Part shown: positions 51,564 to 61,093 of the stretch, piece after piece
Layout: each line of letters starts with the position of its first letter
Position numbering within the stretch: the first letter of the stretch is position 1
Source: an uncultured Stenotrophomonas sp.
GTDB lineage: Bacteria; Pseudomonadota; Gammaproteobacteria; Xanthomonadales; Xanthomonadaceae
Length of the DNA: 64,000 nucleotides
Reading direction: 5' to 3'
Assembly (NCBI RefSeq): GCF_945952405.1
Contig: NZ_CAMFIA010000006.1
Coordinates: 62,001 to 126,000 of the forward strand
The notes under the pieces: generated by a model
The model's database searches: none
What the model was told of the DNA's origin: nothing
The model's input: the letters and a program-made list of their open reading frames with translations, nothing else
Position numbers and translations under genes: made by a program

Positions 51564-52423
51564 TGGACCTGCGTGGACGTACGGTCGTTCTGACCGGAGC
51601 CAGCGGCGGCATCGGAAGGTTGCTCTGCGGCGGCCTGGTGGGCGAGGGCGCGCAGGTCGTGGCGGTGGGGCGGGGCCACGATCGGCTGCAGGCGCTCACT
51701 GACACGTTGCCGGAAGGGTCTGTCATACCGGTCGTTGCCGATATCGCCACGGCGGCGGGCCGCGGCGCGTTGCTGGCGAAAATTGATGCGCTATCCAGGC
51801 CGCCTTCGGTGCTGGTCGTAGGCCATGCCAGCGCCGCCTTCGGACTGTTCGGCGCACAGACAGAGCAGGCGTTGGAGCAGATGATGCAGACCAATCTGGT
51901 TGGCTCCATGCTGCTGATCCGCGCCTTGTTGCCCTTGTTGGAGCGGCAGTCGCACGCCAGCGTGGCCGTTCTCGGCTCGACGTTCGGCAGCCTGGCCTTC
52001 CCGGGTTTTGCCGCTTACAGCGCCAGCAAGTTCGGATTGCGCGGCCTGGTCGAAGGTCTGGGCCGCGAGTATGCCGGCAGCACAGTCAAGTTCCAGTACC
52101 TCTCACCACGCGCCACCCGCACCGATTTCAACAGCGCCGCCGTGGATGCCATGAACGCCGAACTGGGCGTTTCCCACGACTCGGCCGAGAAGGTCGCAAC
52201 GGCCTTGCTGCAGGCACTGCGCTCTGGCAATCCGCGCTTGCAGCTTGGCTGGCCAGAGCGGCTGTTCGCTCGGTTGAACGGCCTGCTGCCAGAGCTGGTG
52301 GACCGTAGCCTCCGCAAACAGTTACCCATCGTCAGGCGCCATGCCAGCAGTGGCACCACCGCAGCGAGTTCTTCCGCATCCCCTCCCAGCAAGGACACCT
52401 CCCATGAAGCGCACGCAGGGTAA
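51563..52423 (+). CDS. Short-chain dehydrogenase/reductase
   Basis: A 286-residue SDR. Cofactor loop VVLTGASGGIGRLLCG, catalytic serine in AVLGSTFGSLA and YxxxK in FAAYSASKFGLRG are present. The C-terminal 60 residues extend beyond the classical fold (LFARLNGLLPELVDRSLRKQL) and may bind membrane. Its start overlaps the preceding stop (TGATG), and its end overlaps the next gene by 20 bp. It is likely the reductive step of the operon's pathway. Confidence 0.9.
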   Translation: MDLRGRTVVLTGASGGIGRLLCGGLVGEGAQVVAVGRGHDRLQALTDTLPEGSVIPVVADIATAAGRGALLAKIDALSRPPSVLVVGHASAAFGLFGAQTEQALEQMMQTNLVGSMLLIRALLPLLERQSHASVAVLGSTFGSLAFPGFAAYSASKFGLRGLVEGLGREYAGSTVKFQYLSPRATRTDFNSAAVDAMNAELGVSHDSAEKVATALLQALRSGNPRLQLGWPERLFARLNGLLPELVDRSLRKQLPIVRRHASSGTTAASSSASPPSKDTSHEAHAG

Positions 52424-53066
52424 GACCATGTTCTATCTCATTCTTATTGCCGCTGCCGTATTGGTCGGGGTCGCTGTGGCCGCCGAACCTTCAGTGCCGG
52501 TGGCGCAGATCCGTGACCGCTGGGCGCAGATCAACTACCAGACGCCCAAGCCGCAGCGCGAGGCGGCGTTCATGGCCCTGTCCAAGCAGGCCGCGCAAGC
52601 CCGGCAGGCGGCCCCCAGGGATGCCGGTGCGCTGATCTGGGAGGGCATCGTGCTGTCCAGCCTTGCGGGCGAAAAGGGTGGCATGGGCGCACTCAGCCTG
52701 GTCAAGCAGGCCCGCGCCGATTTCGAGGCCGCACTGAAACTGGATCCCCGGGCCCTGGATGGCGCGGCGTATACCAGTCTGGGCGCACTCTACTACCAGG
52801 TACCGGGCTGGCCGCTGGGCTTCGGCGATGACGATCAGGCGCGGCAGATGCTGAAGAAGGGGCTGGATATCGACCCCAATGGTATCGATGCCAACTATTT
52901 CTACGGCGATTTCCTGCGCGATCAGAAGGAGTGGGGCCCAGCGCAGGCGGCGCTGCAGAAGGCACTGGCAGCACCAGCCCGGCCAGGACGGGATGTGGCC
53001 GATGCCGGCCGCCGGCATGAGATCGAGGCCAAGCTGCACGATGTGATGGGCCATCTTGCAAAGTGA
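52404..53066 (+). CDS. Exported TPR-like protein of unknown function
   Basis: A 220-residue protein with an N-terminal signal or anchor (FYLILIAAAVLVGVAVAAE) and helical TPR-like segments: ADFEAALKLDPRALDGAAYT, ARQMLKKGLDIDPNGIDANY and AQAALQKALAAPAR. ATG 52404 follows AAGGACACC. It overlaps the SDR gene and is followed 24 bp later by the response regulator gene. A periplasmic scaffold or sensor accessory role is possible; nothing more specific can be said. Confidence 0.75.
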   Translation: MKRTQGKTMFYLILIAAAVLVGVAVAAEPSVPVAQIRDRWAQINYQTPKPQREAAFMALSKQAAQARQAAPRDAGALIWEGIVLSSLAGEKGGMGALSLVKQARADFEAALKLDPRALDGAAYTSLGALYYQVPGWPLGFGDDDQARQMLKKGLDIDPNGIDANYFYGDFLRDQKEWGPAQAALQKALAAPARPGRDVADAGRRHEIEAKLHDVMGHLAK

Positions 53067-53090
53067 AGTCCGCGACTGGACACTGCCCTC

Positions 53091-53765
53091 ATGCGCATCC
53101 TCCTCGTCGAAGACGACCGCTCCCTGGGTGAAGGCATCCGGACCGCGCTTCGACGGGGCGCCTTCGCCGTGGACTGGGTGGAAGACGGCACGGCCGCGCT
53201 CCTGGCTGCGCAGGATGGGGATTTTGATCTGGTGGTGCTCGATCTGGGTCTACCACGGGTAGACGGCATCGAAGTGATCCGCCGCCTTCGGGCGGCGGCA
53301 AACCCGGTGCCGATTCTGGTCCTCAGTGCCCGCGAACGCCCGGCCGACCGTACGCTCGGGCTGGACGTTGGAGCAGATGACTACCTCGGGAAGCCCTTCG
53401 ATACCGCCGAGCTGCTGGCGCGCGTCCGCGCGCTTGTCAGGCGCAGCAGCGGACGTTCGCATCCCACGCTGGACGCCGGTGACCTCCATCTTGATCCGGC
53501 GACGCTGGAGGCGCGATGGAAAGGACGGACGCTGGATCTGACCCGCCGCGAGTTCTCGCTGCTGAGATTGTTGATGGAGCAGAACGGGCGGCCAATGGCG
53601 CGAGAAACGATCCAGAAGCACCTCTACGGCTGGGATGAGGACGTCGCCAGCAACGCAGTGGATGTTCATGTGCATCAGCTGCGGCGCAAGGTCGACCCTG
53701 CGATCGTGCGTACCGTGCGAGGCATCGGGTATGCGCTGGGGCAGTCGCCGGAGCCGGATGCATGA
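53091..53765 (+). CDS. OmpR-family response regulator (QseB/TctD-like)
   Basis: A 224-residue regulator. Receiver: ILLVEDDRSLG, phospho-acceptor in LVVLDLGLP (about D51), VLSARE, and lysine in DDYLGKPFD. Winged helix with LTRREFSLLRLLMEQNGRPM and NAVDVHVHQLRRKV. The downstream kinase gene overlaps it by four bases (ATGA). Direct YTAA repeats upstream of the first gene of the operon (48684-48720) fit its DNA-binding style, so the operon is probably self-regulated. Confidence 0.93.
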   Translation: MRILLVEDDRSLGEGIRTALRRGAFAVDWVEDGTAALLAAQDGDFDLVVLDLGLPRVDGIEVIRRLRAAANPVPILVLSARERPADRTLGLDVGADDYLGKPFDTAELLARVRALVRRSSGRSHPTLDAGDLHLDPATLEARWKGRTLDLTRREFSLLRLLMEQNGRPMARETIQKHLYGWDEDVASNAVDVHVHQLRRKVDPAIVRTVRGIGYALGQSPEPDA

Positions 53766-55171
53766 GGTCGATGCGACGCACTCTGCTGCTGACCCTGCTG
53801 GGGACTTTGGCGGTTCTGATGGCCGTGGCTGGATTCTTCAGCTATCGCGCCGGCCTACAGGAAGCGGGGGAAATGTTCGATGCCCGGCTGGTGCAGTCCA
53901 CGCGGGTACTGATGGGCCTGGTAGATGAGCCATTGAGTGACCTGACTGCGTTTCCTGGCGACCCCATTGTGCTGCGTGGTTGGCACGGGCACGCGGAAGG
54001 CGTGGGCGACGCGCTGGCGTTCAGCGATGGACATGCCTATGAGAGCAAGCTTGCCTTCCAGGTATGGGACGCGAAGCAGCGCCTGTTGCTCCGCTCGGAC
54101 AGCGCTCCCACCCGGCCATTGGCTGCATTGGTGGCCGGCTACGCCAGTCCCGTAATCGACGGCGAACAATGGCGTACCTTCACGCTTCAGACCCGTGGGG
54201 GCCGATGGTTCCAGTCTGGCGAGCGGTCGGACATCCGCGAAGAGCTGGCCGAAGATATTGCAGGAGGCACCCTGCTGCCGTTGCTGTTGGCGCTGCCACT
54301 GATGGCGCTGGTGATCTGGTGGAGCGTCAATTACGTGACCCGCTCGCTGCAGAGCGTCTCGGACCAGATCGGCAGGCGTGATCCCGAGCGCATGTCGCCA
54401 CTGGACGCGGCTGACGTGCCGCGCGAGGCGCGAGGACTGGTGCAGGCAGTGAACGGTCTGCTTGGGCGACTGAACGAGGCACTGGCGCGTGAGCGGCGGT
54501 TTGTAGCCGATGCCGCACACGAGTTGCGCACACCGATCAGTGCGCTGAAAGTGCATGCAGACAACGCACGCATGGCGCCGGACGATGCAGGAAGGGTTCG
54601 CGCACAGGAGATGGTCAGCGACTCAGTGGCGCGGCTGGAGCGCCTTGCTTCGCAGCTGCTCACACTCAACCGCGCAGAAGCCGTATCCCGATTGACTTCG
54701 GTGCGCCTGAGCCTGGATGGCCTGGTCGGCATGGAGGTGGATGCGCTGCGTCCTATCCTTTCCGTAAATCGACAGTACATCGAACTAAAGCTGGACAGCG
54801 CGGAGATCAGGGGTGATGAGGCCGCGCTGAGCGCGCTGGTTCGCAACCTGCTGGAGAACGCCGTGCGCTACACCCCCGTCGGCGGTCGCCTGAATGTCTG
54901 CGTGATGCAGGAGGAGGGCAGGGTGTTTCTCATCATTGCCGACAGCGGTCCGGGCATCGCCGAGGAAGAGCGCGATCGCGTCTTTGACCGCTTCTACCGA
55001 ACGCTGGGGAGCCGGGTGCAGGGCAGCGGGTTGGGGCTGTCCATTGTCAGGGAGGTGGCCGATGCCCACGGCGCGGGTGTGACGCTGGGCACCTCACAGA
55101 AACTGGGCGGGCTTGAGGTGAAGGTGAGCTGGCCAGCAGGCTCGGCCTATCAAGGCGCCCCTGACAGCTGA
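53762..55171 (+). CDS. QseC-type sensor histidine kinase
   Basis: A 469-residue membrane kinase. Two transmembrane helices (LLLTLLGTLAVLMAVAGFF and LLPLLLALPLMALVIWWSV) flank a periplasmic sensor of about 140 residues resembling the 2CSK_N domain (RLVQSTRVLMGLVDEPLSD). A HAMP-like linker is followed by the phospho-acceptor box FVADAAHELRTPISALKVH. The ATPase has N box NLLENAVRYTPVGG, G1 ADSGPGI and G2 GSGLGLSIV. It overlaps the response regulator gene (ATGA). The signal is unknown; it may sense the product of the preceding biosynthetic-looking genes. Confidence 0.93.
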   Translation: MRSMRRTLLLTLLGTLAVLMAVAGFFSYRAGLQEAGEMFDARLVQSTRVLMGLVDEPLSDLTAFPGDPIVLRGWHGHAEGVGDALAFSDGHAYESKLAFQVWDAKQRLLLRSDSAPTRPLAALVAGYASPVIDGEQWRTFTLQTRGGRWFQSGERSDIREELAEDIAGGTLLPLLLALPLMALVIWWSVNYVTRSLQSVSDQIGRRDPERMSPLDAADVPREARGLVQAVNGLLGRLNEALARERRFVADAAHELRTPISALKVHADNARMAPDDAGRVRAQEMVSDSVARLERLASQLLTLNRAEAVSRLTSVRLSLDGLVGMEVDALRPILSVNRQYIELKLDSAEIRGDEAALSALVRNLLENAVRYTPVGGRLNVCVMQEEGRVFLIIADSGPGIAEEERDRVFDRFYRTLGSRVQGSGLGLSIVREVADAHGAGVTLGTSQKLGGLEVKVSWPAGSAYQGAPDS

Positions 55172-55463
55172 TTGCCAGGTGACCGCGCCTGGCAGGGCCC
55201 TCAGGTGTACTGCACTGCTGCCATACATGCTGCGGCATGCGCCAAAAAACCGACATTTGGGTGTCCTGCGTTGCTTTGATATTCTCAGGCATGCCACCTC
55301 GCTCCAGCATGTGATGCTGTCCAACGGCTGAACTGCCATTGCCGGGCATGGGCGGATTCAGGGAAGTGGAAGGGGCGTCGGAGGAGGCACTGGTGATGAC
55401 GGGTCGCGCGTTAGACGCTGGGCGTGGTGCTCTGAAATTCAGAGGCGTGCTCGCCGCGAGAAG

Positions 55464-56837
55464 GTGTCCGCCATACTGTCACTCGCGGGCATCTCGTGCA
55501 TCTGCCTGGGCCTGGCCTGGACATCCTGTTACCTGTATTTCGGACGGGCCGAGCTATCCATTGTATTTGTCGGCTTGATCGCCGTAGGTTTCCTCGCGCT
55601 TCTCCGAAGCAAGCGCAGTGACGGTGCGTCCATTCTGATCGTCGCCCACGGAGTGCTGGCAGCTGTCTGTGCGATCGCGGCCATTGATGCGCCCATCGCA
55701 GGCGTGCCACGCTCGGTTCACCTGTTCCTTCTGCCCTTGGCCGCAGGTGCTGCTTTTACATTCGAAGCGCGCGAACGCTATGGCTCCCTGGTGTTTCCGT
55801 TGCTTTGCCTGGCAATGTTTGCAGCGTTTGCGCTGGGGGCACTCGATCGAATTGCGCCAGGCATCTCACCGCCAGTAGAGGTTCGCCACTGGGGCGCGCG
55901 TTTCAACACGGCGATATCCATGGTGCTTCTGGCGGCGATCTTCGGCATCCACCGACTGGATATCGGCAAGCGCCTACGCCTGGAGCGTGAGCTCGGACGT
56001 GCAGTGCGCAACGGTGAGATAGAGGTTCACTACCAGCCACAGGTGCATGTCGACGCCGACGTGATCGGCGTTGAAGCACTGGTTCGCTGGCGGCATCCGT
56101 CGGCGGGCATGCTATCGCCAGACTCGTTCATTCCGCTGGCCGAAGAAAGCGCATTGATCAACGAAATAGGGCTGGAGGTGCTTCGGCAGGGCTGCGAGCT
56201 GCTCGCTGGATGGGCCGGTCATGTCCATACGCGTGGCATGCGGGTGGCCGTAAACATCAGTCCGGTTCAACTCTTGGATGAGGCGTTCGTACCCTCGGTA
56301 GCCAAGTTGGTCAACCAAAGCGGAATCAACCCAGCCTTATTGGAACTGGAACTCACCGAATCCGCACTATCCACCGATACGGCAGAGATGATCGACCGAA
56401 TGCTTGATCTTGAGGCACTTGGCGTGACCTGGGCACTGGATGATTTCGGCACGGGCTATTCGTCCCTGTCCACGTTGCGGACCCTACCCATTCGCAAGCT
56501 GAAGATCGACAGGCAGTTCGTGCAGGAGGTCACCACCCATGAGAGTGCGCAACGCCTTCTGGGCAAGATTGTTGAGATATCCCAGGTCATGGACATGAAC
56601 GCGCTGGCGGAAGGGGTCGAGACGGTGGAGCAACGCGACCTGTTGATCACGCTGGGCTGCGAGTATTTTCAGGGCTATTTCTTCGCGCAACCGATGCCGC
56701 TGCCCATGCTTTACGCATGGCTGGAGGAGCGTCGCAGCATGGCTTTATCGCGCCGCATCGGCGAGCGTGAGCGGTCACTGACGGCTGGCACCACCATCTC
56801 AGGCGGGAGCGATACTAGCCGCCGCAACGTGCGTTGA
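55464..56837 (+). CDS. Membrane EAL-domain c-di-GMP phosphodiesterase
   Basis: A 457-residue protein with about five to six N-terminal helices and a complete EAL domain: GVEALVRWRHP, VAVNISPVQL, LELELTESAL, LDDFGTGYSS, KIDRQFVQ, LAEGVET and YFQGYFFAQP. All metal-binding and catalytic residues seem present, so it should hydrolyse c-di-GMP. The start is doubtful: GTG 55464 has no spaced Shine-Dalgarno. The frame continues upstream (SRVRRW..CSEIQRRARREK) without a start codon. A strong GGAGGAGG-ATG (55396) lies one base out of frame, so a frameshift or sequencing error at the 5' end is possible. Confidence 0.88.
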   Translation: MSAILSLAGISCICLGLAWTSCYLYFGRAELSIVFVGLIAVGFLALLRSKRSDGASILIVAHGVLAAVCAIAAIDAPIAGVPRSVHLFLLPLAAGAAFTFEARERYGSLVFPLLCLAMFAAFALGALDRIAPGISPPVEVRHWGARFNTAISMVLLAAIFGIHRLDIGKRLRLERELGRAVRNGEIEVHYQPQVHVDADVIGVEALVRWRHPSAGMLSPDSFIPLAEESALINEIGLEVLRQGCELLAGWAGHVHTRGMRVAVNISPVQLLDEAFVPSVAKLVNQSGINPALLELELTESALSTDTAEMIDRMLDLEALGVTWALDDFGTGYSSLSTLRTLPIRKLKIDRQFVQEVTTHESAQRLLGKIVEISQVMDMNALAEGVETVEQRDLLITLGCEYFQGYFFAQPMPLPMLYAWLEERRSMALSRRIGERERSLTAGTTISGGSDTSRRNVR

Positions 56838-56917
56838 CCTGCCGTTGACAGCAAAGCGACAGACTGCACAAGAGCAGAAGGCGCCTGGGGACATCATGGA
56901 TACGGGTGGGGGACGCG

Positions 56918-57976
56918 ATGCCATTCTTCACTGATTCGGACGAGGTTGCGGTTGAGGGCATGGGGGCTGCCCGCCGGATTGGATGGATGCGCTTCGTAGG
57001 CGCCTCGCTGGCTGCACTCCCCATTGCATCGGTGGGCCTGGAGCGCGGCATGGGCAGGCTGGCATTCGTGTTTCTTCTGGTCAACGCGCTGGTCTGGCCG
57101 GCCATTGCACAGCTGCTGACAAGGCGCGCCACCCGGCCCGCCGTCGTGCAGTTCCGGTGCATGGTCGTCGACTCGCTGTTGGGCGGGGCATGGATCGCCT
57201 TCATGGCCGTCAGCGCGGTGCCCAGCGCGCTCTTCGCCGCGCTGCTAGTGGCAGACAAGATCGCGGCCGGCGGTGCACGGCTGGCGCTGAAGGCCACGGC
57301 TGCGCTTCTGCTCGGTTTCCTTGCTGCATGGCTTGCCATGGGCACGCCCTGGCAGCCGGCCACTTCTTCCCGAACATTCCTGCTCAGCCTTCCGTTCCTG
57401 TTTGTCTACGGGATCGGATTGAGTGCACTGAGTTGGCGTCTTGCGCGCCGGGTCAGGTCACAGAACCGGCAGTTGCAGCGACTCAGCCGAATGGACCCAC
57501 TGGTGGAACTGGCCAATCGCGGTTACCTCATGCACCGCGCCCAGCAGATGATCGAAGCGGGGCGCGCCCTGGGCCGGACGGATTGCCTGCTGATGCTGGA
57601 CGTGGACGATTTCAAGCGCATCAACGATACCTTGGGCCATCGCACCGGCGATGAAGCACTGCGTCGTATCGCTGCGGTCCTGCGCAGCGTGTCACGCCCC
57701 GGCGACACACCGGGGCGCCTGGGCGGAGATGAGTTCGCGCTGCTGCTCGCCGGGCAGACGCCGGCTGAGGCCATGCTGCTGGCAGAGAAGATCAGGAGCC
57801 TGCTCCACGTTGATACGGGCAGTGATGCCGCAATGCTGGACCTGAGCGTGAGCATCGGCATTGCTGCCTCGCCCCCGACGACCAGTGCCGAAGAGTGGCT
57901 CGCAAGAGCGGACCAGGCCCTGTATGACGCCAAGCGACACGGCAAAAACACGGCGAGCTGCGGCACAGATTGCTGA
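56918..57976 (+). CDS. Membrane diguanylate cyclase (GGDEF)
   Basis: A 352-residue protein with about six N-terminal helices (residues 20-180) and a GGDEF domain. LLMLDVDDFKRINDTLGHRTGDEAL carries metal-binding residues, the active site is RLGGDEFALLL, and an inhibitory I-site RPGD lies five residues upstream (SRPGDTPGRLGGDEF). All motifs look intact, so c-di-GMP synthesis with product inhibition is expected. It lies 80 bp after the EAL gene on the same strand, forming an opposed cyclase/phosphodiesterase pair. ATG 56918 follows GGGGGA. Confidence 0.92.
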   Translation: MPFFTDSDEVAVEGMGAARRIGWMRFVGASLAALPIASVGLERGMGRLAFVFLLVNALVWPAIAQLLTRRATRPAVVQFRCMVVDSLLGGAWIAFMAVSAVPSALFAALLVADKIAAGGARLALKATAALLLGFLAAWLAMGTPWQPATSSRTFLLSLPFLFVYGIGLSALSWRLARRVRSQNRQLQRLSRMDPLVELANRGYLMHRAQQMIEAGRALGRTDCLLMLDVDDFKRINDTLGHRTGDEALRRIAAVLRSVSRPGDTPGRLGGDEFALLLAGQTPAEAMLLAEKIRSLLHVDTGSDAAMLDLSVSIGIAASPPTTSAEEWLARADQALYDAKRHGKNTASCGTDC

Positions 57977-57998
57977 GCAAACCTAACGCATCGTGGTC

Positions 57999-58035
57999 GA
58001 CGTCAATCGCTGACGTCATGATCGTTGCCGACGTC
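57999..58035. promoter_or_regulatory. Cluster of three GACGTC palindromes
   Basis: GACGTC occurs at 57999, 58012 and 58030; the middle one is extended to TGACGTCA. They lie between the GGDEF stop and the outer-membrane protein gene at 58190. Possible regulator sites; no regulator assigned. Confidence 0.35.
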
Positions 58036-58189
58036 TGACGATAAGGTCGCCTCGTTCGCCGGGAACACTTTCCACTCCTGATGACACGGAACTGCGCTGC
58101 GTCGGCCATCGGCCGACGCGCTCTTCACAACATGCAACGTTACACTGGCGCGCTTTCGCATGTAGAACACAGAGGCAGACAGCCCGATC

Positions 58190-59287
58190 GTGAGAGCAAT
58201 TTCCTCTATTGCCATCGCCTTGCTCGCCAGCGTTTCCTTACCCACAGAGGCATCCGAACCTGGTCGGAACGGCGACTCCTACTTCGAGCCTGGTGGTGCG
58301 GTAAGGTTCAATTACGGCTGGCTCGACTACGGGCCGACCAGCCGCCTTCAGCTTGAACTGATGCGTGCAGACCTTGACGCTGGAACCGGACCGTTTTTCT
58401 TCTCCGCCCAATACCGCTGGTACGATGGCTTCGACGCCGTGCATCACGCCTACGCGGGCTGGCAGTTCTCCGATGCTACCCAGTTGAAAGCAGGTATCCA
58501 GCAAATTCCGTTCGGGCTGCTCCCCACCGTTTCGCAGAGTTTCTGGTTTGGCTCCGGCTACTACCTGGGCATCGAGGATGATTACGATCCTGGCCTTGTG
58601 ATGATTCACCGCAGCGGCAGCACAACCTGGCATCTTGGCTGGTTTTCCGGAGACGAGTACGGGTCCGGGGCTCGCTACGATCGCTACTCCTTTGATGTCG
58701 CGCAGACCGAGGCGTTGCCGTATCGCGAGCGGCAACGACTGCATGCACGCGTGGAGAACGCGCGCAACTGGGGCGGCGGCGAACTGCTGCTGGGCGCATC
58801 AGCGTTTGCTGGCAAGGTGCAGAATTCTCAGACACGGCATCACTACGGTCATCAGGGCGCTGCCCTTCATGCACAGTGGCAGCGCGATGGTTGGACCGCG
58901 CAGCTGCAGTGGGCGCGGTACCGTTATGACGTACCCGGAGATCGCATCGCGATGTCGGCGTTCCAATCCCCCTTCGAAATTGCAGCGCAGGCGGATGTGC
59001 CAAGCGCCAACATCGCCTATTCGTTCGGCCAGAAGGGCTGGATGGATGACATCACCTGCTATAACAACCTGAGCATGACCCGCCCGGTCGGGCACCGCGC
59101 GGGCCTACGTGATTCGTGGCAGAACGTGACCGGCTGCAGCCTGCAGAAAGGCATCATGCTTACCTATGTCGACTGGATCGCTGGCCGCAACATGTGGTTT
59201 GCCGGCGGTGATGGTATCGGCATCGACGAAGGAGGCCCTTCCCGCTGGCATTCACGTCTGAATTTCAACATCGGCTTCTACTTCTGA
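58190..59287 (+). CDS. Putative outer-membrane beta-barrel (porin-like) protein
   Basis: A 365-residue protein with a signal peptide (ISSIAIALLASVSLPTEA). The body alternates amphipathic strands (RLQLELMRADLDAGTG, FFFSAQYRWYDGFDAVHHAY, WTAQLQWARYRYD) and ends FNIGFYF with a terminal phenylalanine. Family resemblance is to phosphate-selective porin O/P-type or related barrels, but no name can be given with confidence. The start is GTG 58190. It precedes the decayed betT on the same strand, so it may be part of an osmolyte-related unit; weak inference. Confidence 0.8.
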   Translation: MRAISSIAIALLASVSLPTEASEPGRNGDSYFEPGGAVRFNYGWLDYGPTSRLQLELMRADLDAGTGPFFFSAQYRWYDGFDAVHHAYAGWQFSDATQLKAGIQQIPFGLLPTVSQSFWFGSGYYLGIEDDYDPGLVMIHRSGSTTWHLGWFSGDEYGSGARYDRYSFDVAQTEALPYRERQRLHARVENARNWGGGELLLGASAFAGKVQNSQTRHHYGHQGAALHAQWQRDGWTAQLQWARYRYDVPGDRIAMSAFQSPFEIAAQADVPSANIAYSFGQKGWMDDITCYNNLSMTRPVGHRAGLRDSWQNVTGCSLQKGIMLTYVDWIAGRNMWFAGGDGIGIDEGGPSRWHSRLNFNIGFYF

Positions 59288-59338
59288 TCGGCCTCGCGCA
59301 AGCCGGAGGCTATTTCACCCAATAGCACGGAGGTATCC

Positions 59339-60971
59339 ATGCAGAGCACGGCTCCGTAACATCCCCCCGTTCGCCAGCGGATGCTTCCGCAGGTGTTCAT
59401 TCCCACGGCAGCCATCGTCATCGCGCTGCTGGCGCTTGCTGCCATCGCGCCCGATACGGCCACGCGGTGGTTCACCGCGGCCAAATCATGGGCTGCCAAT
59501 GATGCAGGGTGGTTCACCATCCTTGCAGTAGCCGGCTTCCTGGTCTTCGTCGTCGGCGTCGCCATCAGCAGTTACGGCCGCATCAAGCTCGGCCCTGACC
59601 ACAGTACGCCGGACTACAGCTACGGCTCCTGGTTCGCCATGTTGTTCGCTGCTGGCATGGGCATCGGTCTGATGTTCTTCGGCGTTGCCGAGCCCATCAT
59701 GCACTACGCCACGCCGCCGGTCGGTTCGCCCGAGTCGGCCGCCGCTGCCCGCCAGGCCACGCGCATCACCTTCTTCCACTGGGGCATCCACGCATGGGCG
59801 ATCTACGCGGTGGTAGCGCTGTCCCTGGCGGACTTTGCCTACCGGCACAATCTCCCTCTGCGTGTACGGTCCGCGCTGTATCCGCTCATCGGTGACCGTA
59901 TCCACGGCCCGTTGGGACATACCGTAGACACGTTTGCCGCGCTGGGTACCATCTTCGGCCTGGCCACCTCGCTGGGGCTGGGCGTCATGCAGGTCAACGC
60001 CGGCCTGAACTACCTGTTCGGCCTGGAGGTCAGTACGCTCGCTCAGGTTGGCTTGATCACCGTCATCACACTGGTGGCCACTGGCTCGGTCGTGGCTGGC
60101 CTGGACAGCGGCGTACGCAGGTTGTCCGAGCTCAACATGATCCTGGCGGCGGCGCTGCTGGCCTTCGTGCTGGTCTGTGGACCCAGCGTGCACCTGATGC
60201 AGGCACTGGTGCAGAACACCGGCATGTACGTTTCCCAGCTGTTCTCGATGACCTTCAACCTTTATGCGTACGAACCCACGGGTTGGCTGGGTGGCTGGAC
60301 GCTGTTCTACTGGGGCTGGTGGATTGCCTGGTCGCCCTTCGTAGGCACGTTCATCGCGCGCATCTCACGTGGACGCACCGTCCGTGAGTTCGTGGTGGGG
60401 GTGTTGCTTGTGCCGCTTGGCTTCACATTCCTGTGGATAACCATCTACGGCAACACCGCGTTGCACCTGCTACGGGCAGAGGGCGTCCAGCAGTTGGTGC
60501 AGGCGGTCTCAACCGACAGCTCGATGGCGCTCTTCGAGTTCCTGGAGCACCTGCCGCTGACCATGCTGACCTCTTCGCTGGCGGTCATCCTGGTTGCGCT
60601 GTTCTTCGTAACCTCATCGAGCAGCGCGTCATTCCTGCATTGGAAGAGGTTGCGGCTGAGCTGCGCAAGCAGGATTTGCCGGTCCAGGTCTCCAAGAGGG
60701 AGGATGGTCGTGCGTGGCTGCAGGTTGGGCATGGCGAGGAGATGGACTTCTTCTACTCCGTGCGGCCCCAGCCCTATGAGCCGCCGACGTTCGCCCTGCA
60801 GGATCCCCGTCGACCGGTCAGCGAGGGTACCCGCCATTACCGCGCGGAGGTCTATCTGCGGGTGGGCGGGCAGGACTACGACGTCACGGGGTGGACCAAG
60901 GTTCAGCTCATCCACGATGTGCTCGATCAGTCGAGCGCCACCGTCAGTTCCTGGACAAGGTGCGCTCGTAG
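59339..60971 (+). pseudogene. betT: Decayed betT (BCCT-family choline/betaine transporter)
   Basis: The natural start is ATG 59339 behind GGAGG, but codon 7 is TAA (59357-59359). Coding resumes in frame with BetT-type sequence (FGVAEPIMHYATPPVG, TFFHWGIHAWAIYAVVALSL, GTIFGLATSLGLGVMQVNAG, FYWGWWIAWSPFVGTFIARIS) to FFVTSS near 60620. There the conserved DSGSL region is missing. The frame then shifts, and the BetT C-terminal cytoplasmic part (PALEEVAAELRKQDLPVQV; VGHGEEMDFFYSVRPQPYEP) continues in another frame. A third shift after VLDQ leads to ERHRQFLDKVRS and TAG 60971. The apparent 569-residue open frame is thus a shortened chimera. Confidence 0.88.
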
Positions 60972-61093
60972 AATCCGTACACAGATGCCGCCCGGAGGAG
61001 CGGCATCTGCCTTGGGCCGGGCGTAACCGTGCGTTGACATGGCCTCGGCGCCCGCCCGTGCTATTGATGGTCGAACTGCCCAGGACGTAGCCC

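Noticed and set aside
59381..61090. 569-aa intact BCCT transporter
   Set aside because: Premature TAA upstream, missing DSGSL region and out-of-frame C-terminus show a pseudogene.
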